Assembly: GCA_902574425.1 (NCBI GenBank)
Contig: CACGNA010000007.1
Coordinates: 1-55,921, forward strand
Direction: 5' to 3'
Source of the DNA: an uncultured Prochlorococcus sp.
GTDB taxonomy: Bacteria; Cyanobacteriota; Cyanobacteriia; PCC-6307; Cyanobiaceae
Length of the DNA stretch: 55,921 bases
Shown here: piece after piece, positions 1 to 8,925 of the stretch
How positions within the stretch are numbered: the first letter of the stretch is position 1
Layout: each line of letters begins with the position of its first letter
The notes under the pieces: generated by a model
Databases searched by the model: none
What the model was told of the DNA's origin: nothing
The model's input: only the letters and a program-made list of their open reading frames with translations
Position numbers and translations under genes: made by a program

Positions 1-2
1 TT

Positions 3-170
3 GATTCTGCCCGGGAAAGAATTACAAAATTCAATCCTAATTCTGAATTATTAACCTTCGCAGAGAGAATTAATAATTTAAATAAAAATTTTAGCCTTTT
101 AGATTTTTTCTATTTCGGAGATTTATTAATGTTTTTGTTAGAAGTAGATGATAATGTGAAGTTTTTATAA
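3..170 (+). CDS. C-terminal end of an unidentified protein (partial)
   Basis: An open frame enters from the left edge and runs 55 codons to a TAA stop at 168-170. The fragment is Phe/Leu/Asn-rich and ends FGDLLMFLLEVDDNVKFL. I do not recognise the family. It could be a soluble protein ending in an amphipathic helix. The next gene starts about 155 bases downstream on the same strand. The start and most of the protein lie outside the window, so no function is assigned. Confidence 0.5.
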   Translation, partial: DSARERITKFNPNSELLTFAERINNLNKNFSLLDFFYFGDLLMFLLEVDDNVKFL

Positions 171-329
171 AGCAATTTTAAGTTTAAATATCTCCATAAT
201 CAATGGTATCAATCGATCTAAAAAATACAAAATGTTTCGGTTCGGAATTTTGCATAACAAAAAGGTAGTCAACGGGCGTTTTTTCCGATACTGTCTGGTT
301 CATATATATAATTTGCAGCCTGAATGTTC

Positions 330-695
330 ATGAGTGACAACACTTCTGAGTCAAATCAAGACTCTGGCTCCGATACAAGCGCCGACACCAAAAGTTTTTC
401 AGAGAAGTACTCTGATGTAATGGGCAAAGTCAACGAAACACTTGGAAATGTTGATTGGACCCAAATGGGAAAATACGGTAAAGCCGCAGGCATTATTGCC
501 GTTGTGATTATTGCTCAAATAATAATTAAAGTTGTTATTGACACGATAAACTTTTTCCCAATTCTTCCAGGCTTACTTGAACTACTAGGAGTAATTGTTG
601 TAGGTCAATGGAGCTGGCAGAATCTTCGTACAAGTGAAAATCGTGAAGCTGTTTTAGATAAGGTACAAAATCTTAAAAAGACATATCTAGGATAG
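330..695 (+). CDS. curT: CAAD-domain / CurT-like thylakoid membrane protein
   Basis: The first 30 residues are an acidic Ser/Asp-rich tail. A predicted amphipathic helix follows, then two hydrophobic segments (roughly residues 50-70 and 74-92) joined by FFPILPGLLELLG, and a charged helix ending in KKTYLG. This layout is that of the CAAD domain shared by CURT1/CurT proteins, which shape thylakoid margins in cyanobacteria and plastids; CAAD domains also occur appended to some cyanobacterial aminoacyl-tRNA synthetases. Here it stands alone, about 121 residues, as in CurT. An in-frame ATG two codons upstream (324) is possible; ATG 330 (MSDN) gives the more typical start. Family membership is fairly sure, the membrane-curvature role is inferred. 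Confidence 0.75.
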   Translation: MSDNTSESNQDSGSDTSADTKSFSEKYSDVMGKVNETLGNVDWTQMGKYGKAAGIIAVVIIAQIIIKVVIDTINFFPILPGLLELLGVIVVGQWSWQNLRTSENREAVLDKVQNLKKTYLG

Positions 696-702
696 TTTAA
701 GA

Positions 703-1581
703 TCACATATTGATTATTGCTTTTACGTAATTTTTGACTTGATTTAAATATGATCCGCCGAACATATTGGCATGATTCAATATGTGATAAAAATTATAAA
801 TAATAATTCTATTTTCAAAATCTTTTTTTATTGGGAAAATTTTATGGTACTCTTCATAAAATTCTTTTCTAAAACCTCCAAATAATTTTGTCATAGCTAT
901 ATCGACTTCATTATCTGCCCACCAAGATGCCGGGTCAAATATAACGCCCTTACCACTTTTGTCCATTCCTGCATTTCCTGACCACAAATCACCATGAACG
1001 AGAGCATTTATTGGTTTATGATTAAGTAATTCTGATTTAATCTTTTCTTTTAATTTATTTATAGTTTCTTTCTCTAAAATCTTTGAATTAAGGATTAATA
1101 ATTGAGGTATTATCCGTAAGTTTAAAAAACAATCTATCCAATTATCTTCCCAGCCTTTTTTTTGATCTGTTGTTCCGATAAAACCCTCAACCGGAAACCC
1201 AAACATTTTTGGATTAGATTCAGCTGATTTTAAGTGCATTTCTCCTAAACCTTTTCCAAGCTTTTTTTGGTCAAAGTTTTTTATATCTATCCATTCGATT
1301 AAAAGAATCTCTATGTTTTTTATATTTTTATATGCAATCACTTCAGGAATAACTAAGTTTTCTTGATTAATATACTTTCTCAAATTTTGAAGACAAAATT
1401 TTTCAAATTCCAGAAATTTTTTGTTTCTAACGTTTCTTTTAAGGAATAATTTTTTGTTTGAGAATTCTATTTGCCAGGCACTATGAATATCACCCCCATG
1501 TACTTGTTCAATACTTTTTGGATAGGTTTCACCTAATTCATCACAAATTTCGTTAACTTCAATAGAGGATAATTTTTGCAT
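703..1581 (-). CDS. fructosamine-3-kinase family protein
   Basis: The 292-residue protein has the protein-kinase-like fold of the fructosamine/ketosamine kinase family. The catalytic segment LVHGDLWSGNAG (about residues 195-206) carries the HGD motif, and DPASWWADNEVDIAMTKLFG supplies the metal-binding Asp and the family's characteristic DxAMxxLFGG signature. These enzymes phosphorylate sugar adducts on protein amines so that the adduct falls off; the substrate here is unknown. Length is normal. Its start codon lies only 5 bases from that of the divergent crtD-like gene, so its promoter probably lies inside that gene's reading frame. It converges on the CAAD gene with 7 bases between stops. 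Confidence 0.85.
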   Translation of the reverse strand: MQKLSSIEVNEICDELGETYPKSIEQVHGGDIHSAWQIEFSNKKLFLKRNVRNKKFLEFEKFCLQNLRKYINQENLVIPEVIAYKNIKNIEILLIEWIDIKNFDQKKLGKGLGEMHLKSAESNPKMFGFPVEGFIGTTDQKKGWEDNWIDCFLNLRIIPQLLILNSKILEKETINKLKEKIKSELLNHKPINALVHGDLWSGNAGMDKSGKGVIFDPASWWADNEVDIAMTKLFGGFRKEFYEEYHKIFPIKKDFENRIIIYNFYHILNHANMFGGSYLNQVKNYVKAIINM

Positions 1582-1586
1582 TTTCT

Positions 1587-3092
1587 ATGAGAAAGTCCGA
1601 AATTGTTGTTGTTGGCGCTGGTATAGCAGGACTAACTTCTGCAGCAATTTTATCAAAACAAGGATTATCAGTGACTTTACTCGAATCTCATACTCAATCA
1701 GGAGGTTGTGCAGGTACGTTTAAAAGAAAGAATTATATTTTTGATGTTGGTGCAACTCAGGTTGCGGGTTTAGAGAAAGGAGGAATACATTCTAGGATTT
1801 TTGATTTTTTAGATATTCCATTACCTGAAGCCACAATTTTAGATCCTGCCTGCATTGTTGATTTAAATGATGGTAGTAAACCCATACCTATTTGGTATGA
1901 AAAAAGTAAATGGATTACTGAACAAGAAATGCAGTTTCCTGGGAGTAGGAGATTTTGGAAACTTTGTACCCTCATACATCAAAGTAATTGGATATTTGCT
2001 AATAATAATCCTGTATTACCAATAAGTAATTTTTGGGATTTTTCTCAACTGCTTAAAGCACTAGTACCTTCAAACCTTGTCACAAGTCTCTTACTTAAAT
2101 CTACTATCTTTGATTTATTGCGGATATGTGGATTATCAAAGAATCAGCGTTTGATTAAATTCTTAAATCTTCAACTAAAACTTTATTCTCAAGAGGACGT
2201 TTATAATACTGCAGCATTATATGGATCTACTGTTCTTCAGATGTGTCAACAGCCACATGGTCTGTGGCATCTTAAAAAATCTATGCAGTCTTTAAGTGAA
2301 GCATTAGAAAGTTCATTAAGTAAAACTGGAGTTAAACTGATTTTTGGACAAAAAGTAAATTCTATAAATTTTGATGACCTGAATATGTGTTGGAAAGTAT
2401 CTGCTAATTCAAAAAAAAATTCTTTTATTTACCAAGCAAAAGATTTGATTTATACCGCGCCTCCTCAATCTTTGCTCAAGCATTTGAAAGATCCTTTAAA
2501 AAGAAAACTAAGTTATAAAAATCGACTTAATAATTTACCTGATCCAAGTGGAGCTTTAGTTTTTTATTCAGCATTAAAAAAAGAACATATTAAAAAAACT
2601 TCTTCCAATCATTATCAATTTGTTTCGAATGAAATTGGTTCGTTATTTGTATCAATTAGTGATGATGGTGATGGAAGAGCACCAAAAGGTGAGGTTACTT
2701 TAATAGCAAGTATGTTTACTAAGACAAAAGATTGGTTTGATCTAGATAAAAAAATTTACTTAAAGAAGAAAAAGGATTTCATGAAAAAGATATCACTTGA
2801 ATTGGAAAGTCAATTAGATATTGATCCTGAAAATTGGCTACATCGGGAATTAGCAACCCCATTGGGATTTGAAAAATGGACAAATAGACCTAATGGAATG
2901 GTAGGCGGGCTTGGTCAAAATCCAGATATTTTTGGATTGTTTGGATTATCAAGTAGGACTCCTTTTGAAGGTTTATGGCTATGTGGAGACTCAATTTATC
3001 CTGGAGAGGGCACTGCAGGTGTTAGTCAGTCTGCATTAATGGTTGTAAAGCAAATTTTAGCTTCCAAAGGCATAGAAAATTTTAATTTATAA
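1587..3092 (+). CDS. crtD: FAD-dependent carotenoid desaturase/isomerase-like protein (CrtD-like)
   Basis: The N-terminus has the dinucleotide-binding motif VVGAGIAGLTSAAIL followed by the Glu that contacts ribose (LLES), then SGGCAGTF, as in phytoene-desaturase-type enzymes. The C-terminus has the second FAD-contact region LWLCGDSIYPGEGTAGVSQSA. At 501 residues it matches the cyanobacterial CrtD/CrtH/CrtI-like group. The CYS-containing N-terminus and overall pattern resemble the protein annotated as C-3',4' desaturase CrtD in marine cyanobacteria; which carotenoid it acts on, or whether it isomerises rather than desaturates, cannot be settled by eye. Its 3' end overlaps the convergent tyrA by 11 bases. 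Confidence 0.65.
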   Translation: MRKSEIVVVGAGIAGLTSAAILSKQGLSVTLLESHTQSGGCAGTFKRKNYIFDVGATQVAGLEKGGIHSRIFDFLDIPLPEATILDPACIVDLNDGSKPIPIWYEKSKWITEQEMQFPGSRRFWKLCTLIHQSNWIFANNNPVLPISNFWDFSQLLKALVPSNLVTSLLLKSTIFDLLRICGLSKNQRLIKFLNLQLKLYSQEDVYNTAALYGSTVLQMCQQPHGLWHLKKSMQSLSEALESSLSKTGVKLIFGQKVNSINFDDLNMCWKVSANSKKNSFIYQAKDLIYTAPPQSLLKHLKDPLKRKLSYKNRLNNLPDPSGALVFYSALKKEHIKKTSSNHYQFVSNEIGSLFVSISDDGDGRAPKGEVTLIASMFTKTKDWFDLDKKIYLKKKKDFMKKISLELESQLDIDPENWLHRELATPLGFEKWTNRPNGMVGGLGQNPDIFGLFGLSSRTPFEGLWLCGDSIYPGEGTAGVSQSALMVVKQILASKGIENFNL

Positions 3093-3921
3093 AATTTTCT
3101 CTGATTTCTTTTGCTTCAGCAAGTTTGGTAGAAAGTAACTTCCAATTTTTTCGTTTTATAAGAGATTCCAATGTGTTAAGTTTATTTTTAAAGTTATTAA
3201 TGGCATTTAAAACATTAATCTGATTATTCATAGCTAAATCTAGGCCTAGTTTTTCATTGCCGCCGCCAACTCTCGAAGTGTCAGCAAATCCTGTAGCTGC
3301 AAGCCTTTGTGTGAGATCTAATAAAGATTGATTATTTTTTGTATGTACAGTTTCAATTAGGGCAGAAGCTAAAAATACAGGCAAATGAGAAATTAGAGAT
3401 ACTGCTTCATCATGCTCTTTTGGTGAAGCTTGGCAAATTTCACAATCCATTGATTTTATTAAATTGGAAATAGTTCTTACTGCATTAAAATCACTATTTT
3501 GTGTAGGGGTAATGATCCATTTTGCATTTTTAAAAAGACCTTCAAAACCGGAATCAACTCCTTTTTTTTCTGTTCCTGCCATTGGATGTGATCCAATAAA
3601 GAGAGGATGTAAATTTTCCCATGTATTTACAATTGGTTCTTTAACAGAGCCTACATCAGTTAATATTGTTTCTTGAGGTATTGATGCTACTAATCTTTGA
3701 GATGGATTGATCAAATCTTTAATAGGTAATGCCAAAATTATGAGCTCACATTTTTTTAATAAGCTAAGATCACAGCTAATAAAATTTGCAAGCTTTTTTT
3801 CCTTAGCTTTTTTTTCATTAAATTCATTATTTGCTATTCCATAAATTGTATGGTTTAAACTTTGGAGTTTTAATCCTAAAGAACCGCCAATTAAACCTAA
3901 TCCTACTATTCCAATTTTCAT
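3082..3921 (-). CDS. tyrA: prephenate/arogenate dehydrogenase
   Basis: This is the tyrosine-branch dehydrogenase, which oxidatively decarboxylates prephenate or arogenate. The N-terminal Rossmann motif is GIVGLGLIGGSLG (residues 4-16), followed by the catalytic-domain segment GSHPMAGTEKKGVDSG with its conserved His, and the helical dimerisation region (SHLPVFLASALIE). At 279 residues it is a single-domain TyrA without a chorismate mutase or ACT domain, as usual in cyanobacteria, where the enzyme is generally NADP-dependent and arogenate-specific; that specificity is inferred from the family. The Phe-branch enzyme pheA is at the other end of the window. Confidence 0.93.
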   Translation of the reverse strand: MKIGIVGLGLIGGSLGLKLQSLNHTIYGIANNEFNEKKAKEKKLANFISCDLSLLKKCELIILALPIKDLINPSQRLVASIPQETILTDVGSVKEPIVNTWENLHPLFIGSHPMAGTEKKGVDSGFEGLFKNAKWIITPTQNSDFNAVRTISNLIKSMDCEICQASPKEHDEAVSLISHLPVFLASALIETVHTKNNQSLLDLTQRLAATGFADTSRVGGGNEKLGLDLAMNNQINVLNAINNFKNKLNTLESLIKRKNWKLLSTKLAEAKEIRENFIN

Positions 3922-4016
3922 AGATTGATTAATTCAAGACCCTCTTATATTGATACTAATTTTTTGTATATTAGGTTCATGAATTTTGTATGTATTTGAA
4001 ATTAAATTAATTATAA

Positions 4017-5465
4017 ATGCTTGAAATTTTAAGTCATCAATATTTGAAAAATTTTTTGAGAGATCAAAGTATTAATTGGGAACAAATATATTCTTTTGGG
4101 AGGATAATTTCCAAGTGTATTAAAAATGATTCTACATATCTAATTAATTCAGAAATTTTCTCTAGCCATGATTGGTTACCTCCAATTTTGATTTCTCTAT
4201 TTTTAAAGGAAGAGGATTCAACTTTTATTTTATCTAAAGAAAAAATTCAATTTATAAGCCAATTTCAGATTGATTCATTGAAAAATCTAGGTTTTAATTT
4301 TAATTTAAAAAATAATCAACTGATTTTTGCAAATCATCATGTTCGCTTAATCACAATCCAAGATTTACTTAATGATCCCAATTCTCTTAATCTTAGAAAC
4401 CATCGAATAGTTTATTCCGGAATTGAGGATATAAAACAGGATTTAAAAAATCATTTTAGAATTTCTTTACTGAGAAAGGATTGGACAAAAAATTCTGAAG
4501 AATTTGAATTAATTAATCAAAAATTTATAAAAGTATATGATTCGTTAAAGAAAAAGTTCTTCATGAGAAAGGTATTAGGAAATAGTTATATTAATTTAGA
4601 TGAAAAAGAAATTAGTTTTTTTTCAAACTTTTTTCATCAAAATTCTTTTTTTTCTGATAAATTTTTAAGCGTTAACAAAGCATTATCTCAAGGCTGGGCA
4701 TGCTGGGTAAAATTAAATGATACAAATTTTGACTGGAATTTGTATTTGCAGCCAATAGATGAACTTTCTCAAATTAAAGAATTTTTTTCAAATAATAAAT
4801 TTGTTTTTTTATCAGCATTGAGAAAAGATAATTTTTTCCAAATGTATCTTAAAAAGCATAGTTTAGATATTGACTTGATCATTAATTTTAAAAGTAATTT
4901 TGAAGAGAAAAATATTTCATTATATATACCCTCTAAACAGTTGCTTCCTAATAATCCTCTTTTTACCGATTCAATCTTAGATAAATGCAAAAAGTTAATA
5001 CTTTTTAGAAAGGGTCTAACTTTAGTTTTGTCTGACGATATTGTTTTAAAAACTAACCTTGCTACAGAGTTAGCCTCGCAGTACGGGAAAAGGGTATTGC
5101 TAGAGACAATTCCCTCTCGGAATAATGAAATTCTTTGCTCTAGTTATGATTGGTGGATTATGAATTCTTATTTAATACAAATTCCAGAACTAATTATCAT
5201 TCCTTTACTTCCGATTCCGAATATGTCAGAACCTATTAATGCAATTACAGTCTCTCATAAAAAAAAGCTTTCTCAAGATTGGTTTAGAGACTTTTTTCTT
5301 CCTCAAGCCAGAATAAAACTTGAAAGATCTATTGCTCCTTTAAGAAGAAATTCAGGTAAGTTAATAATTTTAGATGGAAGAGCAAATAAAAGAAACTGGG
5401 GAAGATTACTTTTGCAAAACATTCAACCCTCAAAACAAATTAACTATGTGCTACCTTTTGATTAG
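4017..5465 (+). CDS. DinG/XPD-like protein lacking helicase catalytic motifs
   Basis: The 482-residue protein follows the DinG layout by eye. The region where the DEAH box is expected reads HRIVYSGIEDIKQDL. FVFLSALRK resembles the TSATL motif III region. LTLVLSDD matches the 'LvLftS' strand, and the end FFLPQARIKLE...KLIILDGRANKRNWGRLLL matches the C-terminal 'lP.A...L...vvilD.R...YGr' block. However, no Walker A (GxGKT) and no DEAH are present, and the motif VI Arg finger region is altered (SIAPLRRNSG). If related, it cannot hydrolyse ATP in the usual way. The frame is intact and the gene is not visibly decaying. An unrelated cyanobacterial protein remains possible. Confidence 0.6.
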   Translation: MLEILSHQYLKNFLRDQSINWEQIYSFGRIISKCIKNDSTYLINSEIFSSHDWLPPILISLFLKEEDSTFILSKEKIQFISQFQIDSLKNLGFNFNLKNNQLIFANHHVRLITIQDLLNDPNSLNLRNHRIVYSGIEDIKQDLKNHFRISLLRKDWTKNSEEFELINQKFIKVYDSLKKKFFMRKVLGNSYINLDEKEISFFSNFFHQNSFFSDKFLSVNKALSQGWACWVKLNDTNFDWNLYLQPIDELSQIKEFFSNNKFVFLSALRKDNFFQMYLKKHSLDIDLIINFKSNFEEKNISLYIPSKQLLPNNPLFTDSILDKCKKLILFRKGLTLVLSDDIVLKTNLATELASQYGKRVLLETIPSRNNEILCSSYDWWIMNSYLIQIPELIIIPLLPIPNMSEPINAITVSHKKKLSQDWFRDFFLPQARIKLERSIAPLRRNSGKLIILDGRANKRNWGRLLLQNIQPSKQINYVLPFD

Positions 5466-5495
5466 GTTATGATTTTGAAAACTAACTAAAGAAAT

Positions 5496-5741
5496 ATGGG
5501 AGAAGCAAAAAGACGTAAAACACTTGGGTTACCTCCAAAAAAAAATAATACTAAAACTAAATTTGATGAGTCTCCAAGATTATTTGAATGGCTTCCCTTT
5601 ACAATCAATCAAAAAGATAACCTAATTAAATTAAGTATTAAGGCCAGTTGGTTTGGAATCGGAGGGTTAGTAATCTTATGGATTGTTGTGAGATTTATAG
5701 GCCCTGCTGCTGGGTGGTGGACTTTGGCTGATTCTTTATAA
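5496..5741 (+). CDS. DUF2839 small membrane protein
   Basis: The protein has 81 residues. It opens MGEAKRRKTLGLPPK, the signature of the cyanobacterial DUF2839 family, and has one hydrophobic segment at about residues 48-70 (WFGIGGLVILWIVVRFIG) near the C-terminus, so the basic N-terminal half probably lies in the cytoplasm. It starts 30 bases after the DinG-like gene on the same strand and may be co-transcribed. It converges on recA with only 2 bases between the stops. Function unknown. Confidence 0.8.
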   Translation: MGEAKRRKTLGLPPKKNNTKTKFDESPRLFEWLPFTINQKDNLIKLSIKASWFGIGGLVILWIVVRFIGPAAGWWTLADSL

Positions 5742-5743
5742 AT

Positions 5744-6841
5744 CTAAGCTACCGTTTTTATATCATTAACAGCGATTGTATTCTTAGGATTGCTATTTAA
5801 TGCTTTCATTGAATTAGAACTGACTTCAGTACCTTCTGTTAATTTCTCTTTAACTATAGATTCTACTTTATTCCTAATTTCTAAGTTTTGATCAAGCCAA
5901 ATAATTGTATTATCTCTTCCTTGTCCAATATTTTCTCCTTCATAACTATACCAAGCACCTCTCCTTATTATAATATTAGTCTCTTCTGCTAAATCTAATA
6001 AACAGCCTGTTGTACTAATACCTTTTCCGAAGAGAATATCAAATTCTGCAATTCTAAATGGTGGTGCAACTTTGTTTTTGGCTACTTTCACTTTTGCTCT
6101 TATGCCATATTCTTCAGTACCTCTTTTAAGAGTTTGAATTCTTCTTATATCAAGTCTCACTGAGGCATAAAATTTTAATGCATTACCTCCTGTGGTTGTT
6201 TCTGGATTGCCGTATGTAACGCCAATTTTGAGGCGTAATTGATTCAGGAATATGACCGTACATCCAGATTTCCCAATATTGCCTGTTATTTTTCTCATTG
6301 CTTGACTCATTAGTCTTGCTTGGCTTCCAATTACGTGATCTCCCATTTCTCCTTCTATCTCGGCTCTTGGAGTTAGTGCTGCTACCGAGTCAACAACTAC
6401 AAGATCTACTGCACTCGATCTTATAAGTTGGTCAACTATTTCTAGAGCCATTTCACCAGTATCTGGCTGTGAAACTAACAAATTTTCAACATCAACTCCT
6501 AACGAGGCTGCATAAACTGGATCGAGTGCATGCTCAGCATCTACAAATGCTGCTACTCCTCCATTCTTTTGGACTTCCGCAATCGCGTGAAGCGTTAATG
6601 TAGTTTTTCCTGAACTTTCTGGTCCGTAAACTTCTACTACTCTTCCTTTGGGATAGCCTCCTCCTAATGCTAAATCTAATGTGAGCGCTCCAGTAGATAT
6701 TGTTTCTACTTTCATTCTCGAAGCGTCACCAAGTCTCATTATTGATCCTCGTCCAAAATTTCTTTCTATTTGACCTAAGACGAGACTTAATGCTTTGTCT
6801 TTTTCTTTTGATTCAGTTTTTTTCTTTTCTTCAAGACTCAT
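5744..6841 (-). CDS. recA: recombinase RecA
   Basis: RecA forms filaments on single-stranded DNA, drives homologous strand exchange and triggers LexA self-cleavage. The 365-residue product has Walker A GPESSGKT at residues 73-80, Walker [11 protein letters not shown], and the L2-region segment [22 protein letters not shown]. Length and domain order are normal, with a hydrophilic C-terminal tail. A perfect cyanobacterial LexA box lies 85 bases upstream of the start codon, so SOS control is likely. The HAD-family gene upstream on the same strand ends 112 bases before recA; recA probably has its own promoter in that gap. Confidence 0.98.
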   Translation of the reverse strand: MSLEEKKKTESKEKDKALSLVLGQIERNFGRGSIMRLGDASRMKVETISTGALTLDLALGGGYPKGRVVEVYGPESSGKTTLTLHAIAEVQKNGGVAAFVDAEHALDPVYAASLGVDVENLLVSQPDTGEMALEIVDQLIRSSAVDLVVVDSVAALTPRAEIEGEMGDHVIGSQARLMSQAMRKITGNIGKSGCTVIFLNQLRLKIGVTYGNPETTTGGNALKFYASVRLDIRRIQTLKRGTEEYGIRAKVKVAKNKVAPPFRIAEFDILFGKGISTTGCLLDLAEETNIIIRRGAWYSYEGENIGQGRDNTIIWLDQNLEIRNKVESIVKEKLTEGTEVSSNSMKALNSNPKNTIAVNDIKTVA

Positions 6842-6925
6842 TGTTTGATCTATCGGTTAAAGTTCTTGTAATTATTCTAATTTTGGAAATTTTTATTTAA
6901 ACCAAACTTCATAAATACAAACTAT

Positions 6926-6939
6926 AGTACAAGTGTACT
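6926..6939. promoter_or_regulatory. LexA (SOS) box upstream of recA
   Basis: The sequence AGTACAAGTGTACT fits the published cyanobacterial LexA-box consensus RGTACNNNDGTWCB at every position, and its reverse complement fits too. It lies 85 bases upstream of the recA start codon, between recA and the preceding HAD gene, where an operator over or near the recA promoter would be expected. Confidence 0.75.
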
Positions 6940-6953
6940 CTAGCCGATTATTT

Positions 6954-7733
6954 TTAAATTGCAACTAATTCCTCAAGGTTACCTAATTTGAGTAATTTGA
7001 TTTCATTACTTAAATTATATCTATCTGATTCTTTTAAATATCCCCAATCAGCTAGGAAGCATGGAATATGAGAGGTTGCTGAATTTTGTTTAATATCAAT
7101 TAGAGTTTTTTTTCTATCTTCTATAAAACCTAAAATTTCATAAGTTTGTGTAAGCTTTTCAGATATTTTGATTTTTGTTCCGGATTCATAACCAAAAATA
7201 AATTCTGGAAAAATATTTAATTGTATAAGAATTCTTTCTGCAAATATTTTCCCTTTTGTTGTTATTATTCCGGTTTTTATTTCTCTCTTCTTTAATTCTT
7301 TCATGAAATTTATAATTTCAAAAAATGGATTGTGTAAATTCACCCAGGATTTAAAATCTTTATCAATTTGGTACTTGCGAGACTTATCTAATATTTTTTG
7401 TAAATCTTCAGCATTCCAGGAATTATCTTTTAATATCCTCTGGCAATTTTGATGATAATTATTTATGAAATCATCTTTATTAAGATTTTTTATTGGATTT
7501 TCTGTTTTTATAATTTCGTGAACAATTAGAACCATTTCCCAACCATATTTAACCCAAGGCCTAATTTCTTTAAAGGTATTTGGTACTTCTTTATAAAGTT
7601 TTTGATCAAAAGAGATGTATGGTGAATTTAAATATTTTTCACAGGCTAGCAAAGAACTATGCCAATATTCATGCATTCCATCGACTATAACTCCATCAAA
7701 ATCAAATAGAAATATTTTTTGAGAAGACACCAA
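6954..7733 (-). CDS. HAD-family hydrolase
   Basis: The N-terminus FLFDFDGVIVDG contains the HAD motif I nucleophile pair DxD. Motif II (GIITTKGK) and the acidic motif IV region (FIEDRKKTLIDI) follow in order over 259 residues, with an alpha-helical cap of about 110 residues in between. The fold is that of a phosphatase, probably on a small molecule; substrate unknown. The listed start is TTG at 7733 and the next codon is GTG, so initiation could be one codon later. It is encoded just downstream of tRNA-Gln on the same strand and may read through from it. Confidence 0.75.
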   Translation of the reverse strand: MVSSQKIFLFDFDGVIVDGMHEYWHSSLLACEKYLNSPYISFDQKLYKEVPNTFKEIRPWVKYGWEMVLIVHEIIKTENPIKNLNKDDFINNYHQNCQRILKDNSWNAEDLQKILDKSRKYQIDKDFKSWVNLHNPFFEIINFMKELKKREIKTGIITTKGKIFAERILIQLNIFPEFIFGYESGTKIKISEKLTQTYEILGFIEDRKKTLIDIKQNSATSHIPCFLADWGYLKESDRYNLSNEIKLLKLGNLEELVAI

Positions 7734-7746
7734 TTGAATATTAGAA

Positions 7747-7818
7747 CTGGGCCGCTAGGATTCGAACCTAGGAATGTCGAGACCAAAACCCGATGCCTTA
7801 CCACTTGGCGACGGCCCA
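7747..7818 (-). tRNA. trnQ: tRNA-Gln (anticodon UUG)
   Basis: On the minus strand a 72-base cloverleaf folds cleanly. The acceptor stem is TGGGCCG paired with CGGCCCA, the discriminator is G, the anticodon loop is TTTTGGT (anticodon TTG) on a five-pair stem with one G-U, and the T arm is CTAGG-TTCGAAT-CCTAG. CCA is not encoded. A weak T-A first pair is normal for tRNA-Gln. Decodes CAA, and CAG by wobble. Confidence 0.95.
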
Positions 7819-7921
7819 TTGGACTTCTAGTTTAATACATCAAAAGATTTTTTTCTATCAAAAAAATACAAAGTTTTTACATACACAGCGCAAGTTTTTA
7901 AAAATAAAAATTTTACTTGAA

Positions 7922-8920
7922 TTAGCTCGATTTCCATGGCTCTAGAAATTTCTGAGCTTTTTTGATTGCTAAAGCCATTCTTTCAGGATACTCATAGAGT
8001 CTTTTGTTATTTTTGTGAGCAAATTCAATAAGGGGCTGCATAATTTTTCTTGCAGCACTTCCAAATGCTATTCCGTCTGGTAAATTGTTTGACTGTAAAA
8101 ATTCATGAGTTTTTTCATTTGTTCCTCCTGCTAATTGAATTAATCCTGGTGGAAGATCTGAACCGATTTTTTCAAACAACTTAACTGCATCTCTACTTGT
8201 TGTCGGAGCAAGATCACCAGACATTGGCCTTCCATCTAGCTGCCAAATAAGGGGAATATTAAGTTCATTAAGAATTTCATATCTTTCCCAAAGAGCTTTC
8301 AAAAGATCTTCAGGCTCTTGTGATTTTTTGACAGATTGATTTAATCCACAACTGATAGATATCTTGTCTAATTTCGTTTTAGAACTTTTAAGGATATTTA
8401 CAACTTTTGTAAAAGAATCTAGGCGATTGATTTCCGTATGAATTTCTACTGCATTAGGCTTTATTTTTTCAAGTGTTGATGCTAAATCATCCTTTGACAA
8501 ATTATATTCATATTCACTAATTAGATTTAGGGGACAGCTACTTAAACATCTTCCACATCCATAACATTTACTCTCTTTGATCCCAGAATTATCAATTGCA
8601 AAGGTGGGGCATACTTTTTCGCACGGTCTTGGACAATGAGGGGGACATTTTAATGGATCAAATTTTGCTTTACGAAAGTGGATATCATTACCATCACTAA
8701 TGCTTATCATTAATCCAGGAGAGTTTTCAAAGACTCTTTTAGCCCACTCGATTCCTTTTTTTGCTGCATGAACTATAGATTCTTCTGCGGCAACATCTAT
8801 GTAGTCGACACCAGCAGCAGTATAAATTGCACATAAATCTTCGATAGCAACAATATCTTCATTACTGGCACCACAAATTAACTTAATCCATTTATCTTTT
8901 TTATTCTTGGTTTTAATCAA
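7922..8920 (-). CDS. ldpA: LdpA, iron-sulfur protein of the circadian input pathway
   Basis: The 332-residue protein has two closely spaced iron-sulfur motifs: CPPHCPRPCEKVCP at about residues 92-105 and CYGCGRCLSSCP at about 119-130. A TIM-barrel-like C-terminal half follows (IPLIWQLDGRPMSGDLAPTT). This combination is LdpA, shown in Synechococcus elongatus to sense redox state and tune circadian period with light. Prochlorococcus clocks are reduced (no KaiA), so the role here may differ. Translation starts at TTG. It lies 5 bases after ndhN and is almost certainly co-transcribed with it, linking it to electron-transport genes. Confidence 0.88.
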   Translation of the reverse strand: MIKTKNKKDKWIKLICGASNEDIVAIEDLCAIYTAAGVDYIDVAAEESIVHAAKKGIEWAKRVFENSPGLMISISDGNDIHFRKAKFDPLKCPPHCPRPCEKVCPTFAIDNSGIKESKCYGCGRCLSSCPLNLISEYEYNLSKDDLASTLEKIKPNAVEIHTEINRLDSFTKVVNILKSSKTKLDKISISCGLNQSVKKSQEPEDLLKALWERYEILNELNIPLIWQLDGRPMSGDLAPTTSRDAVKLFEKIGSDLPPGLIQLAGGTNEKTHEFLQSNNLPDGIAFGSAARKIMQPLIEFAHKNNKRLYEYPERMALAIKKAQKFLEPWKSS

Positions 8921-8925
8921 ACAAT

